Source: SAR202 cluster bacterium AD-804-J14_MRT_500m (GTDB lineage Bacteria; Chloroflexota; Dehalococcoidia; UBA3495; GCA-2712585). Taken from it: a stretch of DNA of 24,841 nucleotides. A model generated the notes under the pieces. That model did not search any database, was not told where the DNA came from, and saw only the letters and a list, made by a program, of their open reading frames with translations. Location: contig VEXF01000024.1 in NCBI GenBank assembly GCA_009391275.1, positions 1 through 24,841 of the forward strand, read 5' to 3'. The translations under genes and the position numbers were made by a program. Of the stretch, positions 7,924 to 15,444 are shown in pieces (position 1 is the stretch's first letter; each line of letters begins with the position of its first letter).

Positions 7924-8597
7924 TCCGAAATGACTCGACCAGGCAAATGAGTGTAGGCGAAGTTATAGAAAAATACGGAAAATGCCTTGAGTTGGTTCCA
8001 ATGGACACTCATTTTCACGGAATTAGTGTGGGTCTCTATTTTAATAACAACGTAGGAACAGTTTGGACGTTCAGCAGGAAAAAAGGTGCATCAAATAGGA
8101 TTCAAGTAATCCGGGACCAACTGGTCAAATTGGGCGGTCTCCTACCGGTTGCAGGAAGTCACAATCAAATAACTTTTCCTTGCGGAATGATACATGCGCG
8201 CCCTGCCAAATTCCTATTGGCTCAGGCAGTAGGTAAATCACCGGATTACGCACCCTCGATTAGCGGATTTTCTGTACGAGATACTAAGACTAAATTGACC
8301 TTCTCGGTTAGGGGATTAGAATCGGATACCGGATGGATCTACCATGTTTTTGGCGAAGGAGAGGCTCCAAGCATCTCAGCGCGTCTGAGGCTTATAGTTG
8401 CAGGCTTCGTGAGATACGGCGAAATGCAGAAAGTCGGTGACGACAAAATCACTTTCGATTGCGGATGGCGCCACGATGAATTAATACGCCTTCTGCTGCC
8501 TTATTCTAGGAACATTAGTGCTGTAGAAAACTTGATGGATGAAGAATCGCTGCGAGGACAAATGACAACCAATACCTTAGGGTTCGCAGCCACCTGA
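7920..8597 (+). CDS. Unrecognised protein with two repeats, each with ITFxCGxxH
   Basis: A 225-residue soluble protein that I do not recognise. It consists of two related halves. Residues about 59-101 align with about 145-185. Both run R-[IL]-x-[VL]-I followed by a [LF]-V-[KR]-x-G turn, then I-T-F-x-C-G-x-x-H (Cys88/His92 and Cys171/His175) and a helix ending in a leucine pair. The paired Cys-x3-His motifs could bind a metal or cofactor. No signal peptide or membrane segment is seen. The ATG overlaps the stop of the homocysteine S-methyltransferase gene (ATGA), so it is almost certainly made with it, and the MtaA-like gene follows after 104 bp. A partner or chaperone in methyl transfer is possible but unproven. 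Confidence 0.7.
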   Translation: MIRNDSTRQMSVGEVIEKYGKCLELVPMDTHFHGISVGLYFNNNVGTVWTFSRKKGASNRIQVIRDQLVKLGGLLPVAGSHNQITFPCGMIHARPAKFLLAQAVGKSPDYAPSISGFSVRDTKTKLTFSVRGLESDTGWIYHVFGEGEAPSISARLRLIVAGFVRYGEMQKVGDDKITFDCGWRHDELIRLLLPYSRNISAVENLMDEESLRGQMTTNTLGFAAT

Positions 8598-8701
8598 ACC
8601 AAAACGCATATCCATAGTCATGTGCCAAAAAGTAGTACCTTCTCGTGCCCTAACCAGTCCCTAGTACAATGCCAGCTAGGAAATAACGACAGGGGGAACA
8701 T

Positions 8702-9745
8702 ATGGTCGATTCAAAAATTATGACTCCTAGGGAACGAGTCATGAATGCCCTTTCCGGGAAACCCGTGGACCGCACACCCGTGGCTAATCCAACAAATGTG
8801 TCTACGGTCGAACTGATGGACCTCGTAGATGCCCCGTTTCCAAGCGCTTGTCGGGATCCGGAATTGGCTGCGAGACTTGCAGCCACCGGCCACACCGAAT
8901 TGGGCTTCGATTCCGTAATGCCATATTTCACCATTATCCAGGAGTCTTCCGCTCTCGGCTGCGACATGCAATGGGAGGAAAAAGATAACTGGCCCACTGT
9001 GCGAATGCACAATCCAATCTGGCGTGGGCCAGACGATATTCATATCCCAAAGGGGTTTTTAGAACATCCAGACAATCGTGCTATCACAGGCTCAATCGAG
9101 ATATTGCGCAAACAATTCGGAAACGATGTCGCGATAATAGGAAAAACCATGGGACCGTGGACATTGGCATACCACGTTTTCGGGGTAGAAAATTTCTTGC
9201 TTATGACGGTGGATGACCCTGAGATGGTCATGAGATGTCTACACAAGCTAAAAGAGATTTCAGTACTATTTGGAAATGCGCAGATAGCAGCTGGCGTGGA
9301 CGTACTAACTTTTCCTGACCACGCTACTGGCGATCTAGTGAATGGTCAGTACTATAAGAAGTTTCTTCTTGAGATTCATCAAGAAATGGTAGGTCGACTG
9401 AACGTTCCTCTCATACTCCATATTTGCGGGAATACCTTGGACAGAATGGATTATATAGCCGAATCTGGAATGGCATGCTTTCATTTTGACTCCAAGAACG
9501 ATCCCCAAAAAGCAATGGACATTGTTTCAGGTAGAATCAAGCTTGCTGGCAACATCAACAATCCGGAAACCTTGTACGCTAGGGGGCCCGACCAGGTTCG
9601 AGAGGAAGTTTATAGGTGCCTAGATGCTGGAGTGCAAATAATAGCCCCAGAGTGTGCAATCCCTCTCGCAACCAAACTCGAAAATCTTTTAGAGATCCCC
9701 AAAGCGGTAAAGAGTTGGCACTCGAATCAAGCGATTGTTTCATAG
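8702..9745 (+). CDS. MtaA/CmuA-like methyltransferase (uroporphyrinogen decarboxylase family)
   Basis: A 347-residue UroD-fold protein. It opens with TPRERVMNALSGKPVDRTPV, typical of the family, and carries the MtaA/CmuA-type zinc motif HICGNT (His240, Cys242) and a late Cys in PECAIPL (Cys318). These mark thiol-activating methylcobamide:thiol methyltransferases rather than true HemE decarboxylases, which lack this H-x-C...C site. The start is ATG with AGGGGGA just upstream. It lies 104 bp downstream of the duplicated CxxxH protein on the same strand. No corrinoid protein or substrate-specific methyltransferase is in the window, so donor and acceptor are unknown. CoM use cannot be assumed in bacteria; another thiol is possible. 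Confidence 0.82.
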   Translation: MVDSKIMTPRERVMNALSGKPVDRTPVANPTNVSTVELMDLVDAPFPSACRDPELAARLAATGHTELGFDSVMPYFTIIQESSALGCDMQWEEKDNWPTVRMHNPIWRGPDDIHIPKGFLEHPDNRAITGSIEILRKQFGNDVAIIGKTMGPWTLAYHVFGVENFLLMTVDDPEMVMRCLHKLKEISVLFGNAQIAAGVDVLTFPDHATGDLVNGQYYKKFLLEIHQEMVGRLNVPLILHICGNTLDRMDYIAESGMACFHFDSKNDPQKAMDIVSGRIKLAGNINNPETLYARGPDQVREEVYRCLDAGVQIIAPECAIPLATKLENLLEIPKAVKSWHSNQAIVS

Positions 9746-9774
9746 GACCGTTTTGATTTGTATCATCTCTTGAT

Positions 9775-10548
9775 TCACTGTATATCCAGATTCTCCAAAA
9801 ACTGATGAACAAGGTAATTGAAAACTTCTGGCTTTTCAAAATATACAGAATGCCCAGCACCCGGAACCTCTAGATATGAGGACGAAGGAGTGAGTCTATG
9901 GGCTGCCTCTATCAGATTCGGAGGAGTCGAAATATCCTCCTGACCTACCAAATATAAGATAGGAACCTTCAAGGATTTTAGTTGGGCAGCAGTAGCTACC
10001 TTTGTTCCTCGTAAACCGCTTGTGTCCGGAGTTGGGAAGTTGAAACCATAGATGGCTGTATATAATTCCGTTTTTTCAGGACACCTGTCTCGAAAGGATT
10101 GTGGTAGCGCACGTTCCAACAGGGATTTCCCCTGATTGGTTTTAGCCACTTCTCTCGCAATTTCATGAACGCTGGGATCATCAATGCCCCCGGGTGTATC
10201 TGCCATTACTAGTGCCCTAACCCGGTTAGGATGTCGCACCGTAAATCCTAATGAAGTCCAGCCACCCATCGATTGGGCAACCAAGAAAGTTTGATCTATA
10301 CCCAAATATTCCAGCAACGCTTCTAGATCGTCTGCAAACGCATTTATTCCTGGGCCATTATGAATATCCTTGGAATGTCCGAAACCACGATGATCAAAAG
10401 TAATAACTTGATACGTATTGGAGAAATCCGCGACCTGCTGCCACCAACTGGCATGATTACCACCAGCCCCGTGAGCGAATACGACTGGATCACCATTTCC
10501 AGATACTTCGTGGTAGAGGTCTATTCCATTTACATGGACAGTAGGCAT
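9775..10548 (-). CDS. Alpha/beta-fold hydrolase
   Basis: A 257-residue alpha/beta hydrolase. Visible features are the oxyanion region VFAHGAGGNHASWW, the DHRGFGHS turn, the nucleophile elbow AQSMGG (Ser93; the first position is Ala instead of the usual Gly), the acid in GQEDISTPP (Asp204) and the general base in GAGHSVYFEKP (His232). The full triad is intact and the size is typical. The ATG start has AGGGGG upstream. It converges on the MtaA-like gene with only 29 bp between stops. Candidate reactions include ester, lactone or enol-lactone hydrolysis; the substrate cannot be predicted. Confidence 0.85.
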   Translation of the reverse strand: MPTVHVNGIDLYHEVSGNGDPVVFAHGAGGNHASWWQQVADFSNTYQVITFDHRGFGHSKDIHNGPGINAFADDLEALLEYLGIDQTFLVAQSMGGWTSLGFTVRHPNRVRALVMADTPGGIDDPSVHEIAREVAKTNQGKSLLERALPQSFRDRCPEKTELYTAIYGFNFPTPDTSGLRGTKVATAAQLKSLKVPILYLVGQEDISTPPNLIEAAHRLTPSSSYLEVPGAGHSVYFEKPEVFNYLVHQFLENLDIQ

Positions 10549-10637
10549 ATTATTCCCCCTAAAGTTCGACTATGTAGATTGTAGGATCTTCCGCTTCAAA
10601 ATGCCGCCAACGTACGATTCAACCTATTCAGACCATG

Positions 10638-10645
10638 ATTATACC
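10638..10645. promoter_or_regulatory. Overlapping -10-like elements between divergent genes
   Basis: On the minus strand a perfect TATAAT (10643-10638) faces the alpha/beta hydrolase gene. On the plus strand TATACC (10640-10645), with TTCAAC 16 bp upstream at 10618-10623, faces the MFS gene. The minus-strand element has no convincing -35. Shared promoter DNA for the divergent pair is plausible only. Confidence 0.3.
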
Positions 10646-10677
10646 TAACGCAAGCAGTCCACAGCTTTGAAATCGAA

Positions 10678-12147
10678 TTGCTAAAGCTCACCAACAAAAT
10701 TCGTTCAAGCACCAACTATAAACTATGGGCTGCCGGGGTAGTTGCAATGGGCACTCTTTTCACCGTAGCTGATACGGGAGAAGTAAACATCTCGTTACCC
10801 ACCATCGCGGAAGAATTCAACACCAATTTACCTACTGTCCAGTGGCTAGCAACCGCCTATATGGTCGCAACAAGCGCCTTGGTACTCCCAATGGGTCGTC
10901 TTTCAGACATGATCGGACGGAAAAAAGTATATATGTGGGGTCTCGCCATTTTTATATTGGGCGCTGTTTTCGGAGTTTTTGCACCTAATCTCATCTCTTT
11001 GATATTGGTCAGACTAATCCAAGGTGCTGGCTTGGGAATGGTGGTCGGCAATCAAATGGCCATCTTAACAACTGTCTTCTCAACACAGGAGCGAGGCAAA
11101 GCTCTCGGATTACATACGACAATGGTAGGACTCGGATTGGTCATAGGACCCGCTATAGGCGGAATTTTAATCGATTATATCGGTTGGCGTGCAGTTTTCG
11201 CCGCTAACGTTGTTTTTGGGATAATTTATTTCTTGCCTAATTTACTGGTACTAGACGAAAGGAAAATTACTCGAATATCGTTTGACAGTAGGCCAGATAA
11301 ATTTGATTGGCCAGGCGCATTATTATCATCCGCTACATTGATGCTCTTGCTCCTCGGTCTGACCAATCCATTCAATTGGTCGACTGTTTATAGATCTGCC
11401 CTTTTATTTATCTGTGCAATGTCAATGACCATTTTCGTAATCTGGCAAATCAGAACACCATCACCAATTTTGGATGTTTCTCTATTCAAAGCACGACTTT
11501 TCTCATTGTCAGTAGTCGCACGTGCCATATTTTTTATCAGTCAAGCTTCAGTACTTTTTCTGATGCCTTTCTACATTCAAGGTGTCGCTGGTTATAGTGC
11601 CAGCGAATCCGGGCTTATTATGACGACTATGGCCGTGGGTATGGTGATCGCCGGGCCAATTTCAGGCCGGTTATCTGATAAGTTCGGTTGGCGAATATTC
11701 AACGTCACCGGCGCGGCATTATCGATAGGCGGGACTTTCGTTCTTTCCCAACTCAGCCCAGATTCTTCAGTTGGCCTGGTGATGGCAGGAATCATGTTAC
11801 AAGGGGCAGGTGTAGGAATCTTCATCGCGCCTAACTCTAATGCAATCATGAGCACTGTATCCCCAGAAAAATTCGGAGTGATTTCTGCTTTCCAGCAGTT
11901 GCTTCGCACCAGTTTTTTTGTGATCGGCATAGCAGTGGCTACAGTTATCGTTGCCCAAACAATGGCCGGAAATGGTTACGAATCCAATCTGAAGCTAATT
12001 TCTGACAACGCTGGGGCTAGAACCGCATTTGTATCTGGCCTACAAACGGTATATTTGTCGGTAGCAGGCCTACAAATCTTGACTTTTATCTTATCTATGA
12101 TCGGCGGTTCTCCTAGAAATACGAAGATGAGTGACCAATCTAGTTGA
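10678..12147 (+). CDS. MFS transporter, DHA2-type (14-TM drug/proton antiporter family)
   Basis: A 489-residue polytopic inner-membrane protein with roughly 14 hydrophobic segments. Motif A is GRLSDMIGRKKVY, followed by LIQGAGLGMVVG and GLVIGPAIGGILIDYIGWRAVF (motif C-like). A second motif-A-like GRLSDKFGWRIF opens the C-terminal half. TM1 carries ADTGEVNISLPTIAEEF, matching the DHA2 pattern of an acidic TM1 followed by N-x-x-LP-I. This family exports drugs or metabolites in exchange for protons. The start is TTG at 10678 because TM1 begins about 18 residues later and no ATG fits. No clear ribosome binding site is seen, so the start is uncertain. The transported compound is unknown. Confidence 0.85.
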   Translation: MLKLTNKIRSSTNYKLWAAGVVAMGTLFTVADTGEVNISLPTIAEEFNTNLPTVQWLATAYMVATSALVLPMGRLSDMIGRKKVYMWGLAIFILGAVFGVFAPNLISLILVRLIQGAGLGMVVGNQMAILTTVFSTQERGKALGLHTTMVGLGLVIGPAIGGILIDYIGWRAVFAANVVFGIIYFLPNLLVLDERKITRISFDSRPDKFDWPGALLSSATLMLLLLGLTNPFNWSTVYRSALLFICAMSMTIFVIWQIRTPSPILDVSLFKARLFSLSVVARAIFFISQASVLFLMPFYIQGVAGYSASESGLIMTTMAVGMVIAGPISGRLSDKFGWRIFNVTGAALSIGGTFVLSQLSPDSSVGLVMAGIMLQGAGVGIFIAPNSNAIMSTVSPEKFGVISAFQQLLRTSFFVIGIAVATVIVAQTMAGNGYESNLKLISDNAGARTAFVSGLQTVYLSVAGLQILTFILSMIGGSPRNTKMSDQSS

Positions 12148-12192
12148 CATAGTTGAACGACTGACTTAAGCAGGTGAGGCTAATGGTCTGAT

Positions 12193-13506
12193 CTATATGA
12201 CATCTCTAACAGGAGCTAAATCATTTTCTAAGAACCTGTCATAACGTAGACCATGAATATTGACTACCGAACGTCCATCGAATATCAACTCAGCCATCGA
12301 TCGGCCTACAATCGGTCCCATAGCGAACCCATGCCCGCTGAACCCTGTGGCAAACACAAATCCGCTGATCCCGCGCGTTTCTCCGAGAACTGGCACCATG
12401 TCTGGTGTTACGTCTATGTATCCGGCCCAACACGTACGTATTGATACATCATTCAAACTTGGGAACAATTTCATCAGGGCGACCCGACTCGTTTTAACTT
12501 TGCCTTTGTTCGGTTTTGGTTCCTGATCTACCACATGAGCGAAAGGGTGCTGTCGTGTTCTAGACCAAGGAAGTTTGCTGGCTAAGTCTTTCATCAGAGG
12601 AAAACCTACATGAAATCTCAGCGTCTTCCAGTTTTTTTTGTAATTCGGTAAGAATGTTTTCCAATGATGCAACATGTCGAAAGTTAAATCTATATCTGCC
12701 GCTCCACCGGCAGCGATATATAAAGAGCCATCGATCTTTTGGCGAAATGAAACATCAGATGCCCAGACCCCGGACGTTGTGAGGTAGGGCAAGGGCTGAG
12801 TTGCAGCAACTGTTGCTCGAACTTTTCTTTGTGGCAGGTCTAATCCTATCATTCTGCCAATCTGGCTGGACCAGGCACCAGCTGCGCATATGACTGTGGA
12901 TGTTGATATTTCTCCATGTTCAGTTATAACACCAGATATTTGATTTCCAGTGGTTACCACATCTTCGGCAGCACAGTGTTCATATAATAATGTTCCATTG
13001 TTCTTGGCAGCTGTGGCATAGGCCCTAGTAACTTTTATGGGTTCAGCATGACCATCTGTAGATGTGAACATACCCCCAACACCCCAGTTTGTTCCTATAG
13101 ATGGAATCAATTTCTCAACATCTTGCCTGCCAACAACCTGGACATTCAAACCGATATCCCGCTCTTCGCATACCATCCTCTCCAGTACAGCCATATCCTT
13201 GTCATCAGAGGCAATTCTAAGATTCCCACCTTGTACCCATTCGATGTCCGCTTCAAGTTCTTGCTCTAAATTTTGCCATATTTTGTTCCCCTCTAACATC
13301 AAAGGCAGTTCCAAGGGGTGTCGACCCTGTTGCCTAACAAAGCCCCAGTTACGGCCTGATTGTTCCCATCCGACTTTCCCTTTATCGATCAATACTACTT
13401 TGGAGCCTCTTTTTGATAGGTAGTACGCCGCAGCGCATCCCACTATGCCTGCTCCGATAATTACTACATCTGCGCTTTTCGCTAGTTGTTTCTCTTTTTC
13501 AATCAC
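12193..13506 (-). CDS. FAD-dependent oxidoreductase, DAO family (glycine/D-amino-acid or sarcosine oxidase-like)
   Basis: A 437-residue DAO-fold flavoenzyme. The N-terminal dinucleotide motif VVIIGAGIVGCAAAYYL is followed by the acidic strand end VVLIDKG. The SGRNWGFVRQQG segment occupies the flavin-contact position, and the C-terminal signature is RTCWAGYIDVTPDMVPVLGE then GFSGHGFAMGP. These are typical of amine-oxidising members such as sarcosine, dimethylglycine or D-amino-acid oxidases or dehydrogenases. GTG at 13506 was chosen because AAAGGAG lies 6 nt upstream; the longer frame from 13527 would place that site inside the gene. It converges with the MFS gene, with 45 bp between stops. 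An N-methyl amine substrate would fit the methyl-transfer genes nearby, but that is speculation. Confidence 0.84.
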   Translation of the reverse strand: MIEKEKQLAKSADVVIIGAGIVGCAAAYYLSKRGSKVVLIDKGKVGWEQSGRNWGFVRQQGRHPLELPLMLEGNKIWQNLEQELEADIEWVQGGNLRIASDDKDMAVLERMVCEERDIGLNVQVVGRQDVEKLIPSIGTNWGVGGMFTSTDGHAEPIKVTRAYATAAKNNGTLLYEHCAAEDVVTTGNQISGVITEHGEISTSTVICAAGAWSSQIGRMIGLDLPQRKVRATVAATQPLPYLTTSGVWASDVSFRQKIDGSLYIAAGGAADIDLTFDMLHHWKTFLPNYKKNWKTLRFHVGFPLMKDLASKLPWSRTRQHPFAHVVDQEPKPNKGKVKTSRVALMKLFPSLNDVSIRTCWAGYIDVTPDMVPVLGETRGISGFVFATGFSGHGFAMGPIVGRSMAELIFDGRSVVNIHGLRYDRFLENDLAPVRDVI

Positions 13507-13551
13507 GAAGTTCTCCTTTAGACTCACCAGAACAAGAACAGACTGGAAATA

Positions 13552-13584
13552 GAAAGAGACCCAGGTTTGTCCTGGGTCTCTTTC
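13552..13584 (-). terminator. Strong stem-loop terminator downstream of the duplicated HYHY protein gene
   Basis: A perfect 14-bp inverted repeat (GAAAGAGACCCAGG and its complement) around a 5-nt loop. It lies 57 bp past the stop of the 13641-14414 gene and just upstream of the FAD oxidoreductase gene. The bases after the stem are moderately U-rich on the minus strand. It should separate the two transcripts. Confidence 0.65.
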
Positions 13585-13640
13585 TCAACTTCTATTCTTT
13601 TCAGACCAAGTCCTCAGCCAGCCCTATAAACAACGATCGT

Positions 13641-14414
13641 TTATGCGTTCTGTTTTGCTATCGCCAAAGCAGTTGCCTCTACCTCTATCAATTTTTGCTG
13701 TATCAGCTCTTCATCTAGTTCGGCGACTATCCCAGGGTAACCTGCGCGCTCAATCATGGACGATAGTTTCCGCTCTTTAAGTTGATCTAGCGTCCACCTC
13801 AAAGGATCAGGAACCGACGTCTGATCCCAGTAAAGTCGGATGTTTTTGTTCCTAGGTCCATAATGATAGTGTGGATCCGTATCAAAACAATCGAAGGCTA
13901 AGATTTCAATTTCTTGTCCTGCCACAGTCCCAAGAACGTGGATCGCCAAACCTCTTCCCACGGATAACTCTCGAAACTCTAAACCAAACCGTACGGCACC
14001 AGCGTCTATTATCACATCGCCTTTGTTATGAGTGACGGTTGCTCGCTCATCTACAGCCATTTTTCTGGCAGTTTCTTCTACTTCATCCAGTGTCTTGTTG
14101 AGAACAGCTACATTTATTTCTTTGGCCAATTCTTCTGCACCAGCATGTCTCAACATAGCCGGCATATTTGTCCGAAATTGTTTAACCGACCATCCGACGG
14201 GATGTCCGGCCGTAGTTTTATCGATATCATGTTTTTCGTTGGATCCTTCGGGATCGTAGTGGTAATGCGGCAATTGATCAAAGCAATCAAACCTCAACAA
14301 TTGCTTCTCAGCGCCATCAACATCACCCAGAACGCGTATGCAGACTCCTTGATCATACATAAGGTCACGGTGGGATAGATCAAACTTTAATGGGCCCGCT
14401 TCAATCTGTGCCAT
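13641..14414 (-). CDS. Unrecognised tandem-duplicated protein with FDCFDxxPHYHY motif in each half
   Basis: A 257-residue soluble protein that I cannot assign to a characterised family. It is a clear internal duplication: residues about 4-120 align with about 134-254. Each half has a VLG strand, then FDCFD-x-x-PHYHY (residues 42-53 and 174-185), a GW- or RW-containing helix (GWSVKQF and RWTLDQL) and a C-terminal helix of the type L-x-E-V-E-x-T-A. The invariant Cys plus two His in H-Y-H suggests a metal or cofactor site per half (inference). No signal peptide or membrane segment is seen. The ATG has AAAAGGAG upstream. The gene has its own promoter, a structured leader of about 126 nt and a strong terminator, so it appears to be a stand-alone transcription unit. 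Confidence 0.75.
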   Translation of the reverse strand: MAQIEAGPLKFDLSHRDLMYDQGVCIRVLGDVDGAEKQLLRFDCFDQLPHYHYDPEGSNEKHDIDKTTAGHPVGWSVKQFRTNMPAMLRHAGAEELAKEINVAVLNKTLDEVEETARKMAVDERATVTHNKGDVIIDAGAVRFGLEFRELSVGRGLAIHVLGTVAGQEIEILAFDCFDTDPHYHYGPRNKNIRLYWDQTSVPDPLRWTLDQLKERKLSSMIERAGYPGIVAELDEELIQQKLIEVEATALAIAKQNA

Positions 14415-14481
14415 CTCGTCTCCTTTTTACTTACCGCTTCTTTTTACCAACACGGATAGAATAACCTGTCGAGCTTCTCTT

Positions 14482-14516
14482 CAGGGCCAAGTGTATTTCT
14501 CTTAATACCGGCCCTG
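14482..14516 (-). promoter_or_regulatory. Two-tier hairpin in the 5' leader of the HYHY protein gene
   Basis: The outer 7-bp arms CAGGGCC and GGCCCTG enclose an inner 5-bp stem, GTATT with AATAC, closed by a six-base loop; a small asymmetric internal loop separates the two stems. It lies within the predicted leader, about 70 nt before the start codon. It could be an RNA control element or a processing site. It matches no riboswitch class I recognise. Confidence 0.4.
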
Positions 14517-14546
14517 GATCTCCCGTTTCAGATCGTATCGCTATCG

Positions 14547-14574
14547 ATTATACCTGTTATGTGCCCCGTTGCAA
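14547..14574 (-). promoter_or_regulatory. Sigma70-type promoter for the HYHY protein gene
   Basis: On the minus strand the -35 TTGCAA and a perfect -10 TATAAT are separated by 16 bp. The predicted start is near 14540, giving a long leader of about 126 nt that contains the hairpin at 14482-14516. Confidence 0.6.
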
Positions 14575-14617
14575 AAATTATCGAACTTATTGCTCAATGC
14601 CGATTATTATCATTTAC

Positions 14618-15061
14618 CTAAATCCGGCCACCATCTATGATGCGAAAAGACACAAGTTCGATCCGGGTTCTATCTAACAACAGCCTTCCCATTGTGCCGT
14701 ATTTTCGTTGAAAGAACCCCAAGAACCTTCCCACCTCATCTGATTTCCTGATAATAGAAGCTTTCGCCAACAAAGAGACACGCCCTATCTTGAGTGACAC
14801 CACCGGATCAGCCGATATGTTTTTGACCCACTGGCTCGACGATCCCCTGCGTGAGAGGCAATACACATTCTCAGTATCTTGCTCGAGCCGGACGTACCAC
14901 ATCGGCACTTTGTATTCCTTACCGGTTTTCCGACCTTTAATTGAGAGGACCAACACTTTGTGGTCTATCAGTATTCCTAACCTACATGCATATATTAAAA
15001 GCGGCCATTTTGAAGCCTTCTGCTGAAACCAGAAAAACGGTTTACCTAGTGTAGCGCCCAA
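14618..15061 (-). CDS. DDN-like deazaflavin (F420)-dependent nitroreductase-family protein
   Basis: A 147-residue split-barrel protein of the deazaflavin-dependent nitroreductase (DDN) family. The diagnostic central block is L-S-I-K-G-R-K-T-G-K-E-Y-K-V-P-M-W-Y-V, then the GSSSQWVKNISADPVV strand region. Members reduce varied substrates with F420H2 or bind hydrophobic ligands. TTG at 15061 was chosen because AGGG lies 7 nt upstream; an in-frame TTG at 15079 is the alternative and has no ribosome binding site. The gene begins only 34 nt (or 16 nt with the longer start) after the encoded CCA end of tRNA-Arg on the same strand, with no promoter or terminator visible between them. It is probably expressed from the tRNA promoter, its mRNA end being set by tRNA 3' processing. 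Confidence 0.78.
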   Translation of the reverse strand: MGATLGKPFFWFQQKASKWPLLIYACRLGILIDHKVLVLSIKGRKTGKEYKVPMWYVRLEQDTENVYCLSRRGSSSQWVKNISADPVVSLKIGRVSLLAKASIIRKSDEVGRFLGFFQRKYGTMGRLLLDRTRIELVSFRIIDGGRI

Positions 15062-15095
15062 TTCTATACCCTCGGACAAAATAGCAGGGAATGGA

Positions 15096-15172
15096 TGGTG
15101 CGCTTGGCGGGATTCGAACCCACGGCCTCAGGCTCCGCAAGCCTGCGCTCTATCCAACTGAGCTACAAGCGC
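15096..15172 (-). tRNA. tRNA-Arg (anticodon GCG)
   Basis: A 77-nt cloverleaf including encoded CCA. The acceptor stem is GCGCTTG with CAAGCGC and discriminator A. The anticodon stem CAGGC/GCCTG encloses the loop TTGCGGA, so the anticodon is GCG. The T-arm has GGTTCGAATCC. A20 in the D-loop agrees with arginine identity. G34 is unusual for this bacterial isoacceptor, which normally has ACG read as inosine. It is the third tRNA of a Val-Leu-Arg cluster. Confidence 0.95.
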
Positions 15173-15190
15173 AAATTTCTTACACGTCAT

Positions 15191-15276
15191 TGGTGCCGAG
15201 GGTGGGATTTGAACCCACACGCCCGTAAGGACACTACGCCCTGAACGTAGCGCGTCTGCCGTTCCGCCACCTCGGC
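15191..15276 (-). tRNA. tRNA-Leu (anticodon CAG)
   Basis: An 86-nt class II tRNA with a long variable arm and encoded CCA. The acceptor stem is GCCGAGG with CCTCGGC. The anticodon stem CTACG/CGTAG encloses TTCAGGG, giving CAG. It is the second tRNA of the cluster and decodes CUG. Confidence 0.96.
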
Positions 15277-15294
15277 TTGTTGCCAGATCTTATC

Positions 15295-15370
15295 TGGTGG
15301 GCGGTGATGGATTTGAACCAACGACCTCCTCGGTGTGAACGAGGCGCTCTAACCACTGAGCCAACCGCCC
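15295..15370 (-). tRNA. tRNA-Val (anticodon CAC)
   Basis: A 76-nt cloverleaf with encoded CCA. The acceptor stem is GGGCGGT with ACCGCCC. The anticodon stem CCTCG/CGAGG encloses TTCACAC, giving CAC for GUG codons. It is the first gene after the cluster promoter. Confidence 0.96.
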
Positions 15371-15409
15371 TGCTATTTGCCAATCAGATATCTGGAAGTA
15401 TCAAACAGG

Positions 15410-15437
15410 ATTATAGCAGCAGAGATACGTTATTCAA
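15410..15437 (-). promoter_or_regulatory. Promoter of the tRNA cluster
   Basis: On the minus strand TTGAAT and a perfect TATAAT are 16 bp apart. The predicted start near 15403 leaves about 33 nt before the tRNA-Val 5' end. It lies immediately after the DinB-like gene on the same strand. Confidence 0.6.
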
Positions 15438-15444
15438 AAAGAAA

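Noticed and set aside
14618..15437. tRNA cluster as an integration site for a mobile element
   Set aside because: No integrase, no direct repeat of a tRNA 3' end and no change in gene style on either side was found.
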